This document shows, in pieces, positions 7,672-18,068 of a stretch of 37,519 nucleotides of DNA. Both the position numbers and the translations under genes were made by a program. How positions within the stretch are numbered: position 1 is the stretch's first letter; each line of letters begins with the position of its first letter. Source of the DNA: Hydrogenophilus thiooxidans (GTDB taxonomy: Bacteria > Pseudomonadota > Gammaproteobacteria > Burkholderiales > Rhodocyclaceae); assembly GCF_019049855.1 (NCBI RefSeq), contig NZ_JAHLSY010000019.1:1-37519 (forward strand). The letters run 5' to 3'. Below the pieces are notes generated by a model that worked only from the letters and a program-made list of their open reading frames with translations, had not been told where the DNA came from and did not search any database.

Positions 7672-8277
7672 GTGGGTAGTTTTTCCCTGCTTTCCTGGCC
7701 GATGTGGCCGCTGATCGTCGCGTCGGTCGTTGGCTTTGCGATCGTTTTGGAACGGGCCGTCGCGTTACGCCGACGGCGGATCAACCCGCCCGGGTTGCTC
7801 GAATCGGTGCTGAGCGCGCTGCGCCAAGGGGAAGCACCGCAAGCGCTGGCCGCCAAATTGATGACCCACTCACCCTTGGGACGGGTCCTTGCGGCCGGGC
7901 TCCGCAACTACGCGGCGCCCCGTGAGGTAATGAAAGAGGCGATCGAAGACGAAGGGCGGGTGGTGGCGCACGAACTCGAACGCTATTTGACGACGCTCGG
8001 AACGATCGCGGTGATTTCTCCCCTTCTGGGTCTTTTTGGCACGATCGTCGGGATGATCGAGATCTTTGCCTCCCAAGGGGCCACCGCGAACCCGCAACAA
8101 CTGGCGCACGGCATTTCGGTAGCGCTCTACACCACCGGTTTCGGGCTCATCATCGCGATTCCCGCAACGATTTTCTGGCGCCACTATCGCGCGTACGTTG
8201 ACGACCTCATCCTGGAGATGGAGCAGGCGGCGGTGCGCCTTATCGAAGTGGCGCACGGTGAGCGGGTCGACGGGTAG
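7672..8277 (+). CDS. exbB: MotA/TolQ/ExbB-family proton channel protein
   Basis: A 201-residue membrane protein with three predicted helices (about 10-30, 108-134 and 145-170). Between the first two lies a cytoplasmic loop, and the second helix carries the family block SPLLGLFGTIVGMIEIF. Such proteins pair with ExbD to form a proton-driven inner-membrane motor that energises TonB-type transport or another envelope process. The start is GTG 7672 behind GAGGAG (7659-7664); a nearby ATG at 7653 is out of frame. ExbD follows, then lipid A and Kdo genes, with no TonB in the window. The partner is therefore unknown and a role in envelope maintenance is possible. TolQ is the main alternative name. 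Confidence 0.88.
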   Translation: MGSFSLLSWPMWPLIVASVVGFAIVLERAVALRRRRINPPGLLESVLSALRQGEAPQALAAKLMTHSPLGRVLAAGLRNYAAPREVMKEAIEDEGRVVAHELERYLTTLGTIAVISPLLGLFGTIVGMIEIFASQGATANPQQLAHGISVALYTTGFGLIIAIPATIFWRHYRAYVDDLILEMEQAAVRLIEVAHGERVDG

Positions 8278-8295
8278 GCGTCGGGAGGTTTGGTG

Positions 8296-8712
8296 ATGCG
8301 TTTCACTACCCAGGCTTCGCGCCGCGACGCCCCCGAGCTCAGCTTGGTGCCCCTGATCGACGTGGTGCTTGTGATCCTCATCTTTTTGAGCGTCACGACC
8401 ACCTTTTCGCAAGTGGGGCAGCTGCGGATCGACCTCCCCGAAGGGGAAGCGCAGACGGCGCAGGAGCCGGAAACGATCCACGTCCAGATCACCGCGCACG
8501 GGCAGGTGTTCGTCGAAGGCGTCGCAGTTCCGACGCAAGACGTTGCGGCGCTGCGTCAAGCGTTGGTGCGCCAAGCCCCAGCAAAGAGCGACCCGGTGGT
8601 GGTGATCGAAGCGGACGCGGCAACGCCGCACCAGCGCGTGATCGACGCGCTGCGCGCCGCACAAGAGGCGGGGTTGGCCAAAGTCACCTTCGCGGTGGAA
8701 CAACCGCAGTGA
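8296..8712 (+). CDS. exbD: Biopolymer transport protein ExbD/TolR family
   Basis: A 138-residue protein with a short cytoplasmic N-terminus, one membrane helix (about 18-39) and a periplasmic domain. The helix carries the channel aspartate, D22, in VPLIDVVLVILIFL, equivalent to the essential ExbD/TolR aspartate. The C-terminal domain ends in a typical ExbD fold segment with QRVIDALRAAQEAGLAKVTF. I chose ATG 8296, seven bases after GGGAGG (8283-8288); TTG 8290 and GTG 8293 are too close to that site. It forms the channel complex with the upstream ExbB. Its stop overlaps an upstream candidate start of lpxK in a GTGA arrangement. Confidence 0.9.
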   Translation: MRFTTQASRRDAPELSLVPLIDVVLVILIFLSVTTTFSQVGQLRIDLPEGEAQTAQEPETIHVQITAHGQVFVEGVAVPTQDVAALRQALVRQAPAKSDPVVVIEADAATPHQRVIDALRAAQEAGLAKVTFAVEQPQ

Positions 8713-8723
8713 GGTGCTGTGGC

Positions 8724-9806
8724 GTGCGCGGGGGAGCACCGCGCTGGTGGCAATCGCGTGGCTTTGCGGCGCAGGCGCTACTACCGCTTGCGGCGTGCTA
8801 TCGCCTTGGGTTTCTTGCGCACCGCGCCTGGGCGCAACGCCACCGGCGGCGCTTTCCGGTTCCGGTGATCGTCGTTGGCAACCTGACTGCGGGAGGGAGC
8901 GGCAAAACCCCCGTGGTGGAGGCGCTCGCGCGTGCGTTGCGCGAACGGGGGCGACGCGTCGCGGTGGTCAGCCGCGGTTACCGCAGCGACGTTGCCGCTC
9001 GTGGCGGCTGCGAGCGGGTGAGCGGCTGCGATCCCCGCCGTCACGGCGATGAACCGACGCTGCTGGCGCAGACGACCGGGGTGCCGGTGATCGTCGGACG
9101 CGACCGCCCGCATGCTATTGCCCATCTGCTCGCCACCGAGCCGCATCTGGACGTGATCCTGGCCGACGACGGCCTGCAGCACCACCGGTTGGCGCGACAA
9201 TTCGAGCTGGTCGTGCTCGATCCCGCAACACTCGGCAATCGCTGGTTGCTGCCGGCTGGGCCGCTCAGGGAGCCCCTTGACCGGTTGCGCTCCGTTTCGG
9301 CGGTGCTTGTGCGCGGTGCGGCAAACGACACCGAGGCGCGGGTAACCGTACGTGCGTTGTTGGGGCGTGACGCAATCCCTGCCACTTGGGCATTGACGAT
9401 CGAACCCGTCGGGTTGCAGCCACTTGCCGCTTGGCGACGGGGAAAAGAAGCGAATTCCGAAGCGCTGATGCCGCTAACCGAACTTACGGGGCGACGCGTC
9501 GTCGCGATCGCCGGGATTGCCCATCCCGAACGGTTTTTTGCCACACTCGAAGCGCTAGGGGCAACGGTAGCGCGCTATCCTTTTCCCGACCATCACCGCT
9601 TCCAGGCGAATGACCTCCCCAAAGCGGAACCTGGGGTTTGGCGCCTTTTTACCGCAAAAGATGCGGTAAAATGTGCCGAATGGGCCGAAGCAGACGATTT
9701 CGTACTGGTCGTTCGTGCCCAACTGCCAACCGAACTTGTCGACCGAATCGAGGAAACGATCGATGGATCCGCAGCTTCTGGACGTCCTGGTCTGCCCGCT
9801 CTGTAA
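8724..9806 (+). CDS. lpxK: Tetraacyldisaccharide 4'-kinase
   Basis: LpxK phosphorylates the 4' position of the tetraacyldisaccharide lipid A precursor at the inner membrane. The protein has a hydrophobic, membrane-facing N-terminus ([16 protein letters not shown]) and then the P-loop [17 protein letters not shown] (about residues 52-68). The family segments [20 protein letters not shown] and FPDHHRF follow. GTG 8724 has a good ribosome site (GAGG at 8711-8714) and is preferred. GTG 8709, which overlaps the exbD stop as GTGA, would add five residues. The last 44 bases overlap the next gene. It belongs to an envelope operon with exbB, exbD, a Trm112-like gene and kdsB. Confidence 0.94.
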   Translation: MRGGAPRWWQSRGFAAQALLPLAACYRLGFLAHRAWAQRHRRRFPVPVIVVGNLTAGGSGKTPVVEALARALRERGRRVAVVSRGYRSDVAARGGCERVSGCDPRRHGDEPTLLAQTTGVPVIVGRDRPHAIAHLLATEPHLDVILADDGLQHHRLARQFELVVLDPATLGNRWLLPAGPLREPLDRLRSVSAVLVRGAANDTEARVTVRALLGRDAIPATWALTIEPVGLQPLAAWRRGKEANSEALMPLTELTGRRVVAIAGIAHPERFFATLEALGATVARYPFPDHHRFQANDLPKAEPGVWRLFTAKDAVKCAEWAEADDFVLVVRAQLPTELVDRIEETIDGSAASGRPGLPAL

Positions 9807-10004
9807 AGGGAAACTGCTTGTGCGCAAGCAGCCGCTTGCGCTCGTCTGTCCATTCGATCGTCTGGCCTATCCGGTTCGCGATGGGATTCCTGTGATGCTT
9901 GCCGAAGAGGCAGAGCCGCTCAGTGAACCGGAGGTTGCCGCGCTCAAAAAGGGCGTAGCTTCGGCAGCACCCCCCTCGGAACCACGCCCCGAAGCGGGGG
10001 CGCT

Positions 10005-10008
<4 letters not shown>
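9763..10008 (+). CDS. Trm112-family small zinc-ribbon protein (YcaR-like)
   Basis: An 81-residue protein that begins [18 protein letters not shown] and contains [17 protein letters not shown], the signature of the bacterial Trm112/YcaR group. Cysteines C11, C14 and C29 are present, while the fourth metal position appears to be aspartate (D32), so metal binding may be partial. The tail after residue 55 is low-complexity. The start at ATG 9763, after GAGGAAACG, lies inside the end of lpxK. Its stop overlaps the GTG start of kdsB as GTGA. Eukaryotic Trm112 activates methyltransferases; the role of the bacterial protein between lpxK and kdsB is not established. Confidence 0.85.
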
Positions 10009-11482
<1,474 letters not shown>

Positions 11483-11767
11483 CGCCTTGGTTTGATGCTC
11501 GCCACCCCCGGCAATTGCTCCGGCTTTCGCGCTGTGGTGGTTGTTGGGGAGCGTGGCGTGGGTGATCACCCACGACCCGATTGTCGCGCGTTACAGCGAT
11601 ACCATCATCAAGGTTTGAACGTAACTTGGTATCACCGTTTGAACCCGGGCCTGCGTGTGCCAGAGATGCCGCTCGTCGGCCAAAACCGACCGTTCGTCGG
11701 GGGCACCCTTTTCTTTTTCAGCGCGAGGCGCTAAGCTGTTCCACAAAAGCTCTGGAACCGACTGCTG
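11483..11767. other. Intergenic region between adk and fimT
   Basis: These 285 bases hold no convincing gene. They contain a perfect 18-base palindrome at 11557-11574, GTTTGAAC repeated at 11613-11620 and 11637-11644, and a small stem AGCGC/GCGCT at 11720-11732. One frame (11496-11618) encodes a hydrophobic stretch, ALWWLLGSVAWVITHDPIVA, but has no usable start codon, so it may be a gene remnant. The fimT promoter must lie here, but I could not identify it with confidence. Confidence 0.5.
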
Positions 11768-12340
11768 ATGTTCAACCGCTTTCGCCTCCGCCGCCACTCT
11801 TTCGCGATGCATGGCGTCACCCTGGTGGAGCTGATGGTGACGATCGCCGTGGCGGCGATCGTGCTCTCGGTTGCCGTGCCGGCGTTCCGTAGCCTCATCG
11901 TTTCCAATCGCCTTACCGCAACTACCAACGCTTTCGTTGCGGCACTCAACTTGGCGCGAAGCGAAGCGATCAAGCGCAACGCCAGGGTGACCCTCTGTAA
12001 AACCGCAGATCCCAACGCAGCCTCGCCCACCTGCTCGGCAAGCGCAAGCTGGAACCAAGGGGCGATCCTCTTCGTCGATCGCGGCACCGTTGGGACACTG
12101 GAGAGCGGCGACACTTTGCTGCGGGTTTTGGGGCCCTTTGCCGATGTGACGATTACGGCTGGGGCCAACTTCGCCCTGGGGATTTCTTACCTGCCAACCG
12201 GGGTGAGCCAGGGGGTCAAAGCCGATGGCAGCACCGGGTTACCTAATGATTCTTTTAATTTCTGTGCTTCTGGTCAGGGAAAGCGAATTACGATCAACAC
12301 CACGGGTCGACCAGCATCCGAATCCCTCGTTTCTTGTTGA
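11768..12340 (+). CDS. fimT: Type IV pilus minor pilin, GspH/FimT family
   Basis: A 190-residue prepilin-like protein with a 16-residue leader ending in glycine. The predicted cleavage is HG/VTLVELMVTIAVAAIV, with the conserved glutamate at mature position 5 and a hydrophobic helix after it. The C-terminal GspH/FimT domain contains ALNLARSEAIKRNARVTLC and ends GRPASESLVSC. Such pseudopilins help prime pilus assembly in the inner membrane. ATG 11768 is preferred; the internal ATG at 11807 would leave only a two-residue leader. It heads a cluster with pilV, pilW, pilX, pilY1 and pilE. The segment near 12240-12290 is noticeably AT-rich for this genome. Confidence 0.88.
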   Translation: MFNRFRLRRHSFAMHGVTLVELMVTIAVAAIVLSVAVPAFRSLIVSNRLTATTNAFVAALNLARSEAIKRNARVTLCKTADPNAASPTCSASASWNQGAILFVDRGTVGTLESGDTLLRVLGPFADVTITAGANFALGISYLPTGVSQGVKADGSTGLPNDSFNFCASGQGKRITINTTGRPASESLVSC

Positions 12341-12346
12341 ACGGCC

Positions 12347-12850
12347 ATGAGACATCCTGTCCAAGCCACGCATCTCAAGCAACAAGCGCAGCATCATTCG
12401 CCCAAAAAAGAGTCACAGCGCGGCGTGAGCCTGATCGAAGTCTTGATTGCCGTCTTGGTGCTCGCGGTGGGACTTCTGGGCGTCGCTGCGCTCCAAGCCA
12501 ATGCGCTCAAGACCAACCAGAGCGCAGTGGCGCGCAGCCAAGCGACGATGTTGGGATACCTGATTCTCGATGCGATGCGCGCAAACCGCGACGCCGCAGC
12601 CGCAGGTGCGTACAACCTGGGGACTCTTACGAATCCAGTCTGTACTGTGCCAACCGCAAGCGATTTGGTCACCCAAGACCAAGCCTACTGGTTGGGCAAG
12701 CTCAAAGATAACCTGGGGGACGCTGCGTGTGGCGCGATCGCCTGCACCACAACCCCTTCCGCAACCACCTGCACCGTGCGCATCCGCTGGGACGACAGCC
12801 GCGCCGGGGGCAGCGCCACCCAAACCTTCGATCTGGCGACACAACTATGA
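12347..12850 (+). CDS. pilV: Type IV pilus minor pilin PilV
   Basis: A 167-residue minor prepilin with a 26-residue leader rich in basic and polar residues. Predicted cleavage is RG/VSLIEVLIAVLVLAVGLLG, with glutamate at mature position 5. The body carries AALQANALKTNQSAVARSQA, the helix typical of PilV proteins, and several cysteines in the C-terminal half that may form disulfides. It starts six bases after fimT. Its stop overlaps the pilW start as ATGA. In the known systems it joins the FimT, PilW, PilX and PilE priming complex at the pilus tip. Confidence 0.9.
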   Translation: MRHPVQATHLKQQAQHHSPKKESQRGVSLIEVLIAVLVLAVGLLGVAALQANALKTNQSAVARSQATMLGYLILDAMRANRDAAAAGAYNLGTLTNPVCTVPTASDLVTQDQAYWLGKLKDNLGDAACGAIACTTTPSATTCTVRIRWDDSRAGGSATQTFDLATQL

Positions 12851-13872
12851 GACGGAAAGCGGCACAAGGGCTCACGCTCGTGGAACTGATGGTCGCGCTG
12901 GTGTTGGGGCTTCTCCTCCTGGGGGCGGTGCTAAGCCTTTTTACCACCACCCGCGAAAGCTACCGCACCAACGAAGCGCTCGCGCGTCTGCAGGAGACGG
13001 GGCGTTACGCATTTGAAGTCTTAGGGCGCTCACTGCGCGAAGCGGGGGGCATCCCCTGCGGCAGCAACCTGCCTACCGCGAATGTGCTCAACAACGCCAG
13101 CACCACCTGGTGGGCGAACTGGGGTCAGGGAATTCAGGGGTACGAAGGAAACGACAATACCTTTCCGAAGTCGTTTGGGACCGGTGGCGCGGACCGCGCC
13201 GCGGGCACCGACGCGGTGATCGTCTGGAGCGGCACGGGCGACTCTGGGGTGACGATCGTCGACCACGATCGCTACTCGGCGCAGTTCAAAGTCAATACGA
13301 CGGCGCACGGACTCAATGATGGCGATATCGTGATGGCGTGCGATTACCGCCAAGCCGCGATTTTCCAGGTTACCAATGTCAATTCCAACAACATGACGAT
13401 CGTTCATAACACGGGAACGGGAAATCCTGGAAACTGCAGCAAAGGGTTGGGCTATCCCACGGACTGCACGAACCCCAATGGAAATTCTTACTCCTTTGCT
13501 GGAGCTGGCACTATCACCAAACTCACCGCGCACGCTTGGTACGTCGGCTGCAATGGCCGCGGCTCATGCAACACGCCAGCTGGTCGTTCGCTTTATCGAT
13601 TGCGGTTGGGGAACCAAAACGGCTCAAATCCGGCGGCTGCGGAAGAGATCGTCGACGGTGTCTGGGATCTGCAGCTCCAGTACTTGACGCGGGACGCTTC
13701 CGGCGCGCTCGACACGCAGTACCGCGACGCAACAGCGGTTTCGGATTGGCGCCGGGTGGTTGCGGTGCGGCTCGAGCTGACGACGCGCTCCAGCGAAAAT
13801 GTCGCGACTACCGGAGCGCCCCTCGAGCGCAAATGGTATGCGGTGGTCACTTTACGGAACCGAACCCCATGA
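12847..13872 (+). CDS. pilW: Type IV pilus assembly protein PilW
   Basis: A 341-residue minor pilin. The leader MRRKAAQG is cleaved before LTLVELMVALVLGLLLLGAV, with glutamate at mature position 5. The next helix, RLQETGRYAFEVLGRSLREAG, is the standard PilW motif. A large C-terminal domain with several cysteines follows. I chose ATG 12847, which overlaps the pilV stop as ATGA; the upstream in-frame extension lies wholly inside pilV. Its own stop overlaps the start of pilX in the same way. It is an inner-membrane pseudopilin acting with PilV, PilX and PilY1 in pilus priming. Confidence 0.92.
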   Translation: MRRKAAQGLTLVELMVALVLGLLLLGAVLSLFTTTRESYRTNEALARLQETGRYAFEVLGRSLREAGGIPCGSNLPTANVLNNASTTWWANWGQGIQGYEGNDNTFPKSFGTGGADRAAGTDAVIVWSGTGDSGVTIVDHDRYSAQFKVNTTAHGLNDGDIVMACDYRQAAIFQVTNVNSNNMTIVHNTGTGNPGNCSKGLGYPTDCTNPNGNSYSFAGAGTITKLTAHAWYVGCNGRGSCNTPAGRSLYRLRLGNQNGSNPAAAEEIVDGVWDLQLQYLTRDASGALDTQYRDATAVSDWRRVVAVRLELTTRSSENVATTGAPLERKWYAVVTLRNRTP

Positions 13873-14426
13873 GCAGAAGAAAAGAGCAGGGCGTTGCGCT
13901 GATCGTCGCGCTGGTGTTGCTGGTGGTCGTCACGCTGCTGGGCGTTTCTGGGGTACAGAACGTGGCGCTGGAAGAGAAAATGGCAGCAGCGGCTTTTGAC
14001 CGCAATCTTGCTTTACAGGCAGCAGAAGCGGCGCTTCGCATGGGCGAAGCAGTTGCCGAGGCGCAGTCCAAGACCGTCCCACCCAACAGCGGATTTCCCA
14101 GCTATACCGATGCCAACAACACTTGCCCTGCTTCGCCCTCGGCTATCAACAACTGTGTCAACGGATTGTGTCCGACACCGGACAAAGACTGCAATGAGCG
14201 CTGGAAAGTCCCCAACTTTACCGGCTGGGTCGATGCCCCCGTGAATCTAGGAAGCCTTGCCGGCACTCCCCAATATTTCATCGAATATCTGGGCAACACT
14301 TTTCCCTGCACCGACGGTGGTCCTTCTGACCCCAAAAATTGCAAACGCTACCGCATCACCGCGCGCAGCAATCCGGGCACGGAACGGGCGACGGTGATGC
14401 TGCAGTCCATCTATGCGACGGATTGA
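13869..14426 (+). CDS. pilX: Type IV pilus assembly protein PilX
   Basis: A 185-residue protein. The N-terminus EQGVALIVALVLLVVVTLLG leads into VALEEKMAAAAFDRNLALQA and AEAALRMGEA, the PilX N-terminal signature. The processing glycine is present (G8), but mature position 5 is not glutamate, as is usual for PilX and the related GspK-type tip subunits. The C-terminal half contains many cysteines. Start ATG 13869 overlaps the pilW stop as ATGA. It is predicted to sit at the pilus tip with PilY1, whose gene follows immediately. Confidence 0.92.
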   Translation: MSRRKEQGVALIVALVLLVVVTLLGVSGVQNVALEEKMAAAAFDRNLALQAAEAALRMGEAVAEAQSKTVPPNSGFPSYTDANNTCPASPSAINNCVNGLCPTPDKDCNERWKVPNFTGWVDAPVNLGSLAGTPQYFIEYLGNTFPCTDGGPSDPKNCKRYRITARSNPGTERATVMLQSIYATD

Positions 14427-14437
14427 AGGAGAGCAAA

Positions 14438-17400
14438 ATGCGCAAAATGCTTCTGCTTCTGGGCGCTTTCTGGCTGGGTTCGGCTACCGCTGCGACAATC
14501 CCCAATGTCCCGCCTTTTGTCGCGACTTCGGCTTTTGCCAATGTGATGATCGACATGTCGGTAGAAACCCCCATGGGCGGCGCGGCTTACGCCGATCAGG
14601 CAGGCAATCCCCCAGGGTGCGCTGGAAGAACCTCTGTAAGCGGTCAAGAGGTCGGCGCTTGTTTTTTCCCCAGTTACACCTATCTGGGAATTTTTGACCC
14701 CAATAAATGCTATAGCTATACGAGCGGTCAGTTCGTACCGGGTGGCGCCGCTACCTTGCCCAACCGCACTTGCAGCGGCAGTGCCAAATGGAGCGGCAAT
14801 TTTCTCAACTGGGCGACGATGACCGCGGCCGATCTCTTCATCTGGACCATGACTGGGGGCGACCGTGAGGTGGACACGACAACCGAGACCGTCCTGCGGC
14901 GTGCAAGAGCCATCAACAACGTAAGCTGGTTCCCGGTCAAATACGTTGCCAATGCCTCAGGGTTTACGCCCTGGTCGGGGGCCTTGTACATCACCAACCA
15001 CGATGCCGGCGGATACCAGTTCAAAGCGGGGACGAGCTATGGTGGTAATAACTTAGGCACCTTCAATGTCCAGGTCAAGGTCTGTGACCCCAGCAAAGGG
15101 CTGGAAACCAACTGCAAGGGGTATACCAGTGGCGGCACGACGGTTTATAAGCCGGAAGGTCTCATTCAGCGTTATGCCGACAAGATGCGCTTTGGCGTCT
15201 TTGCCTACACCAACGATAACTCTCAATCCCGCGATGGCGGCGTGCTGCGCGCGCCGATGCGTTATGTCGGCGAGAAGGCAATGGACGCCAGCGGCAACCT
15301 GATTGCCAACGCCGCCACAGAGATTAATCCTGCGACCGGACAGATTTACCAAAATCCCTTAGAAAATCCCTTAGGAGCCTCGGGTGGCTGGAGCGGGGTG
15401 ATCAACTACATCAACCGCTTTCACCGCGACGGCTACAAATCGTACGACCCAATCGGCGAGATGTTTTACGAGGTCATCCGCTACTTCAAAAAACTTTCGC
15501 CCACGCCGGGGTATGCGTCGGGCGCACCAGGAGGGAGTTTTCCGATCTACACGACCTGGAACGATCCGATTCAATTTTCCTGTCAGAAGAACTTCGTCGT
15601 CGCGATCAACGATGCCAACCCCTGGCTCGACAAAAAGCTCCCCGGCACCTTCTTTACCTGCGACAAGGCCGGGCAACCGGGGATGCCTGCGAGTTTCCTA
15701 GCCGGCGACTGCGGCGAACCCAGCAATCCCGACACCTCGATCAATGTTTCCAGTTTGACCCAGCAAGTTGGCGCGATGGAGGGGCTGCATACCACCTGGA
15801 CACAGAACGACTCGACCGGTAGTGACACGGTGGGGTACGTGTATGGGGTCACCAGCAACGCCGGCAACTGCACCAATGGAAAAAGCGTAAGCGTAACCAA
15901 TCTGGCTCAGGTGATGGGAACCTGTCCTTATGCTGGAAAAGAAAATTCGTACTACATTGCGGGTCTTGCCTATTACGCCAACACCACTGATTTGCGCCCC
16001 GATCTCCCCGGAAAGCAGAACCTCAACAGTTTCTTCATCGATACCCAAGAATATAGCTCAAATCCACTGAGCGGTAACCGCAACATGCTCTATCTTGCCG
16101 GTAAATACGGCGGATTCACCGATTTGAATGGCAACGACCGCCCCGATTTGTCTGCCGAATGGGATGCCGACGGCGATGGCGTGCCAGATAATTATGTGTT
16201 GGCTTCTGTTCCAGATAAGCTGGTCAAGGGGCTAGAGCGGGCATTCAGTAACATTTTGGAGAAATCGGGTTCAGCCACTAACATCACGGCGAATTCAACC
16301 CAATTTGCCAACGAATCGGTGATTTTTCAAGCCTTGTTCAATAGTGGGATCTGGTCCGGCGACCTCCTTGCTTATCCGATCAACAACTCGGGCGTTGGCG
16401 CTACACCCACCTGGAAAGCTTCGGAACATATACCGACTCCTTCAGCGCGAAAGATTTATACCCGGTCGGGGGGCAGTGTCGTCGAGTTTCTGTGGAGCAA
16501 TCTTTCAACCGCGGATCGAGCTTCGCTTGGCAGCGCTGATGTGCTCGATTTCCTGCGCGGCGTACGCAGTAAGGAATTGCAAAACGGGGGAACGCTGCGT
16601 AACCGCGCGTCAAATAACATTTTAGGCGACATCATCCACTCCTCACCTTACTACGTCAAAGAGACCGACACCGTCTATGTCGGCGCCAACGACGGCATGT
16701 TGCACGGCTTCAACGCTTCGTCGGGCGAGGAGCTCTTTGCCTATATTCCGAGCGCCCTCATTCCCAAACTCAAAAACTTGAGCCAGCCCACTTATACCCA
16801 CGACTATTTCGTCGATGGCGATATCGTTGTTTCGAACCGCAGTCAAACCAGTGGTAAGAATTACTTGGTGGCCATTTTTGGCCATGGCGGCAAAGGGCTG
16901 TTCGGGCTCGATGTCACCAACCCCAACGGGTTTTCGCCAAACGACGTCAAGTGGGAGTGTTTTTTCAGCGGCGGTACGGTCACCGCCTGCAATGGGGACG
17001 GAGATTTGGGTTATATGCTCGGCCGACCGGTGATCGCCAAAATGAATAACGGTGCCTGGGCGGTGCTCGTCGGTAATGGATACAATTCCAATAACGGTAA
17101 GGCAGTGCTGTATATCTTCGACCTGATCACCGGCAATGTACTCAAAAAAATCGACACGGGGGTCGCGGGCGACAACGGCTTGGCCGCTCCTGCGGTGGTC
17201 GATGTGGATAACGACGGCGATGCAGACATCATCTATGCCGGCGACCTCAAAGGTAACGTGTGGAAGTTCGACGTCAGCAGTGCGAATACCAACCAGTGGA
17301 AATCGGCTTTCATGAGCGGATCCAATCCCCAACCTTTCTTTGTCGCAAAAGATCCTGCCGGGAACCCTCAACCGATTACCGCGCAGATCACTGTTGCAGT

Positions 17401-18058
17401 GAATCCAGTTCCAGATGATCCGAATGTGAACAAGCGCTATCTTTTCTTTGGTACGGGGAGCTACTTCCGGAGTAACGATCCTGGGGATCCCCAAGTGCAA
17501 AGTTGGTACGGGCTGATCGATGAGGGTACTCCAATTGCCAGTCGCTCTGATTTGAAAGCACGAACGATTGCGAGCGAAGGTACCTTTGACGGGAAAGCGG
17601 TGCGGACCTTCAGCGCAGCCTCAGCGGGCGACATGGCAGGGAAAAAGGGTTGGTATCTCGATTTCACGACCCGGCAAGGGGAGCGGATTGTGACCGCATC
17701 GAAGCTCTTTACTGGCGCGGAGCCGGTGTTGATCGTCAGCTCCATTATTCCCAAGAGCGATCCGTGCCTGCCCGGTGGCGATGGTTTTGTCAATGCGATC
17801 AACCCCTTTACCGGCGGACGTCTGACTTACGGGTTCTTCGACCTCAATGAAAACCGAGATTTTTCCGATGACACGCTCAACGGCAATCCGATCGGCGGGT
17901 TTGACCCTGGAGTGGGTATGCCGAGCGAGCCGGTGATCGTAGGCGATCGCCTGGTTGTGGGCGGCTCGAAGGGAACGGTGGCGTCGGTGCGGATCAATAC
18001 AGGGGTTCAACCGTTCAAAGGACGAATTTCTTGGCGTGAGATCATTTTAGAAAATTGA
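14438..18058 (+). CDS. pilY1: Type IV pilus tip-associated adhesin PilY1
   Basis: A 1206-residue secreted protein with a signal peptide (residues 1-18, predicted cut SATA/ATIP). The N-terminal region (about 30-540) is large, cysteine-bearing and of unclear fold. Paired calcium-loop-like motifs follow: DLNGNDRPD (562-570) and DADGDGVPDNY (576-586). The C-terminal beta-propeller contains VYVGANDGMLHGFNA and the calcium-site motif DVDNDGDAD (922-930), like the site that controls pilus extension in Pseudomonas. I chose ATG 14438 behind GAAGGAGAG. PilY1 acts in adhesion, surface sensing and pilus biogenesis. Near the N-terminus, D39-M-S-V-E43 resembles a von Willebrand A metal site with the second serine lost. 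pilE follows ten bases after its stop. Confidence 0.93.
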   Translation: MRKMLLLLGAFWLGSATAATIPNVPPFVATSAFANVMIDMSVETPMGGAAYADQAGNPPGCAGRTSVSGQEVGACFFPSYTYLGIFDPNKCYSYTSGQFVPGGAATLPNRTCSGSAKWSGNFLNWATMTAADLFIWTMTGGDREVDTTTETVLRRARAINNVSWFPVKYVANASGFTPWSGALYITNHDAGGYQFKAGTSYGGNNLGTFNVQVKVCDPSKGLETNCKGYTSGGTTVYKPEGLIQRYADKMRFGVFAYTNDNSQSRDGGVLRAPMRYVGEKAMDASGNLIANAATEINPATGQIYQNPLENPLGASGGWSGVINYINRFHRDGYKSYDPIGEMFYEVIRYFKKLSPTPGYASGAPGGSFPIYTTWNDPIQFSCQKNFVVAINDANPWLDKKLPGTFFTCDKAGQPGMPASFLAGDCGEPSNPDTSINVSSLTQQVGAMEGLHTTWTQNDSTGSDTVGYVYGVTSNAGNCTNGKSVSVTNLAQVMGTCPYAGKENSYYIAGLAYYANTTDLRPDLPGKQNLNSFFIDTQEYSSNPLSGNRNMLYLAGKYGGFTDLNGNDRPDLSAEWDADGDGVPDNYVLASVPDKLVKGLERAFSNILEKSGSATNITANSTQFANESVIFQALFNSGIWSGDLLAYPINNSGVGATPTWKASEHIPTPSARKIYTRSGGSVVEFLWSNLSTADRASLGSADVLDFLRGVRSKELQNGGTLRNRASNNILGDIIHSSPYYVKETDTVYVGANDGMLHGFNASSGEELFAYIPSALIPKLKNLSQPTYTHDYFVDGDIVVSNRSQTSGKNYLVAIFGHGGKGLFGLDVTNPNGFSPNDVKWECFFSGGTVTACNGDGDLGYMLGRPVIAKMNNGAWAVLVGNGYNSNNGKAVLYIFDLITGNVLKKIDTGVAGDNGLAAPAVVDVDNDGDADIIYAGDLKGNVWKFDVSSANTNQWKSAFMSGSNPQPFFVAKDPAGNPQPITAQITVAVNPVPDDPNVNKRYLFFGTGSYFRSNDPGDPQVQSWYGLIDEGTPIASRSDLKARTIASEGTFDGKAVRTFSAASAGDMAGKKGWYLDFTTRQGERIVTASKLFTGAEPVLIVSSIIPKSDPCLPGGDGFVNAINPFTGGRLTYGFFDLNENRDFSDDTLNGNPIGGFDPGVGMPSEPVIVGDRLVVGGSKGTVASVRINTGVQPFKGRISWREIILEN

Positions 18059-18068
18059 GAGGAACAGC

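Noticed and set aside
6464-7714. 416-codon plus-strand frame antisense to xseA.
   Set aside because: xseA is complete with all family motifs, and the antisense product is arginine-rich nonsense.
11631-11646. A sigma-54-like promoter (TGGTAT, then TTTGA) ahead of fimT.
   Set aside because: The GG and GC elements are not at the required spacing and the second element lacks GC.
11492-11734. 80-codon open frame between adk and fimT.
   Set aside because: There is no ribosome site, no domain and no hydrophobic or charge pattern. Another frame in the same place looks more protein-like but lacks a start.
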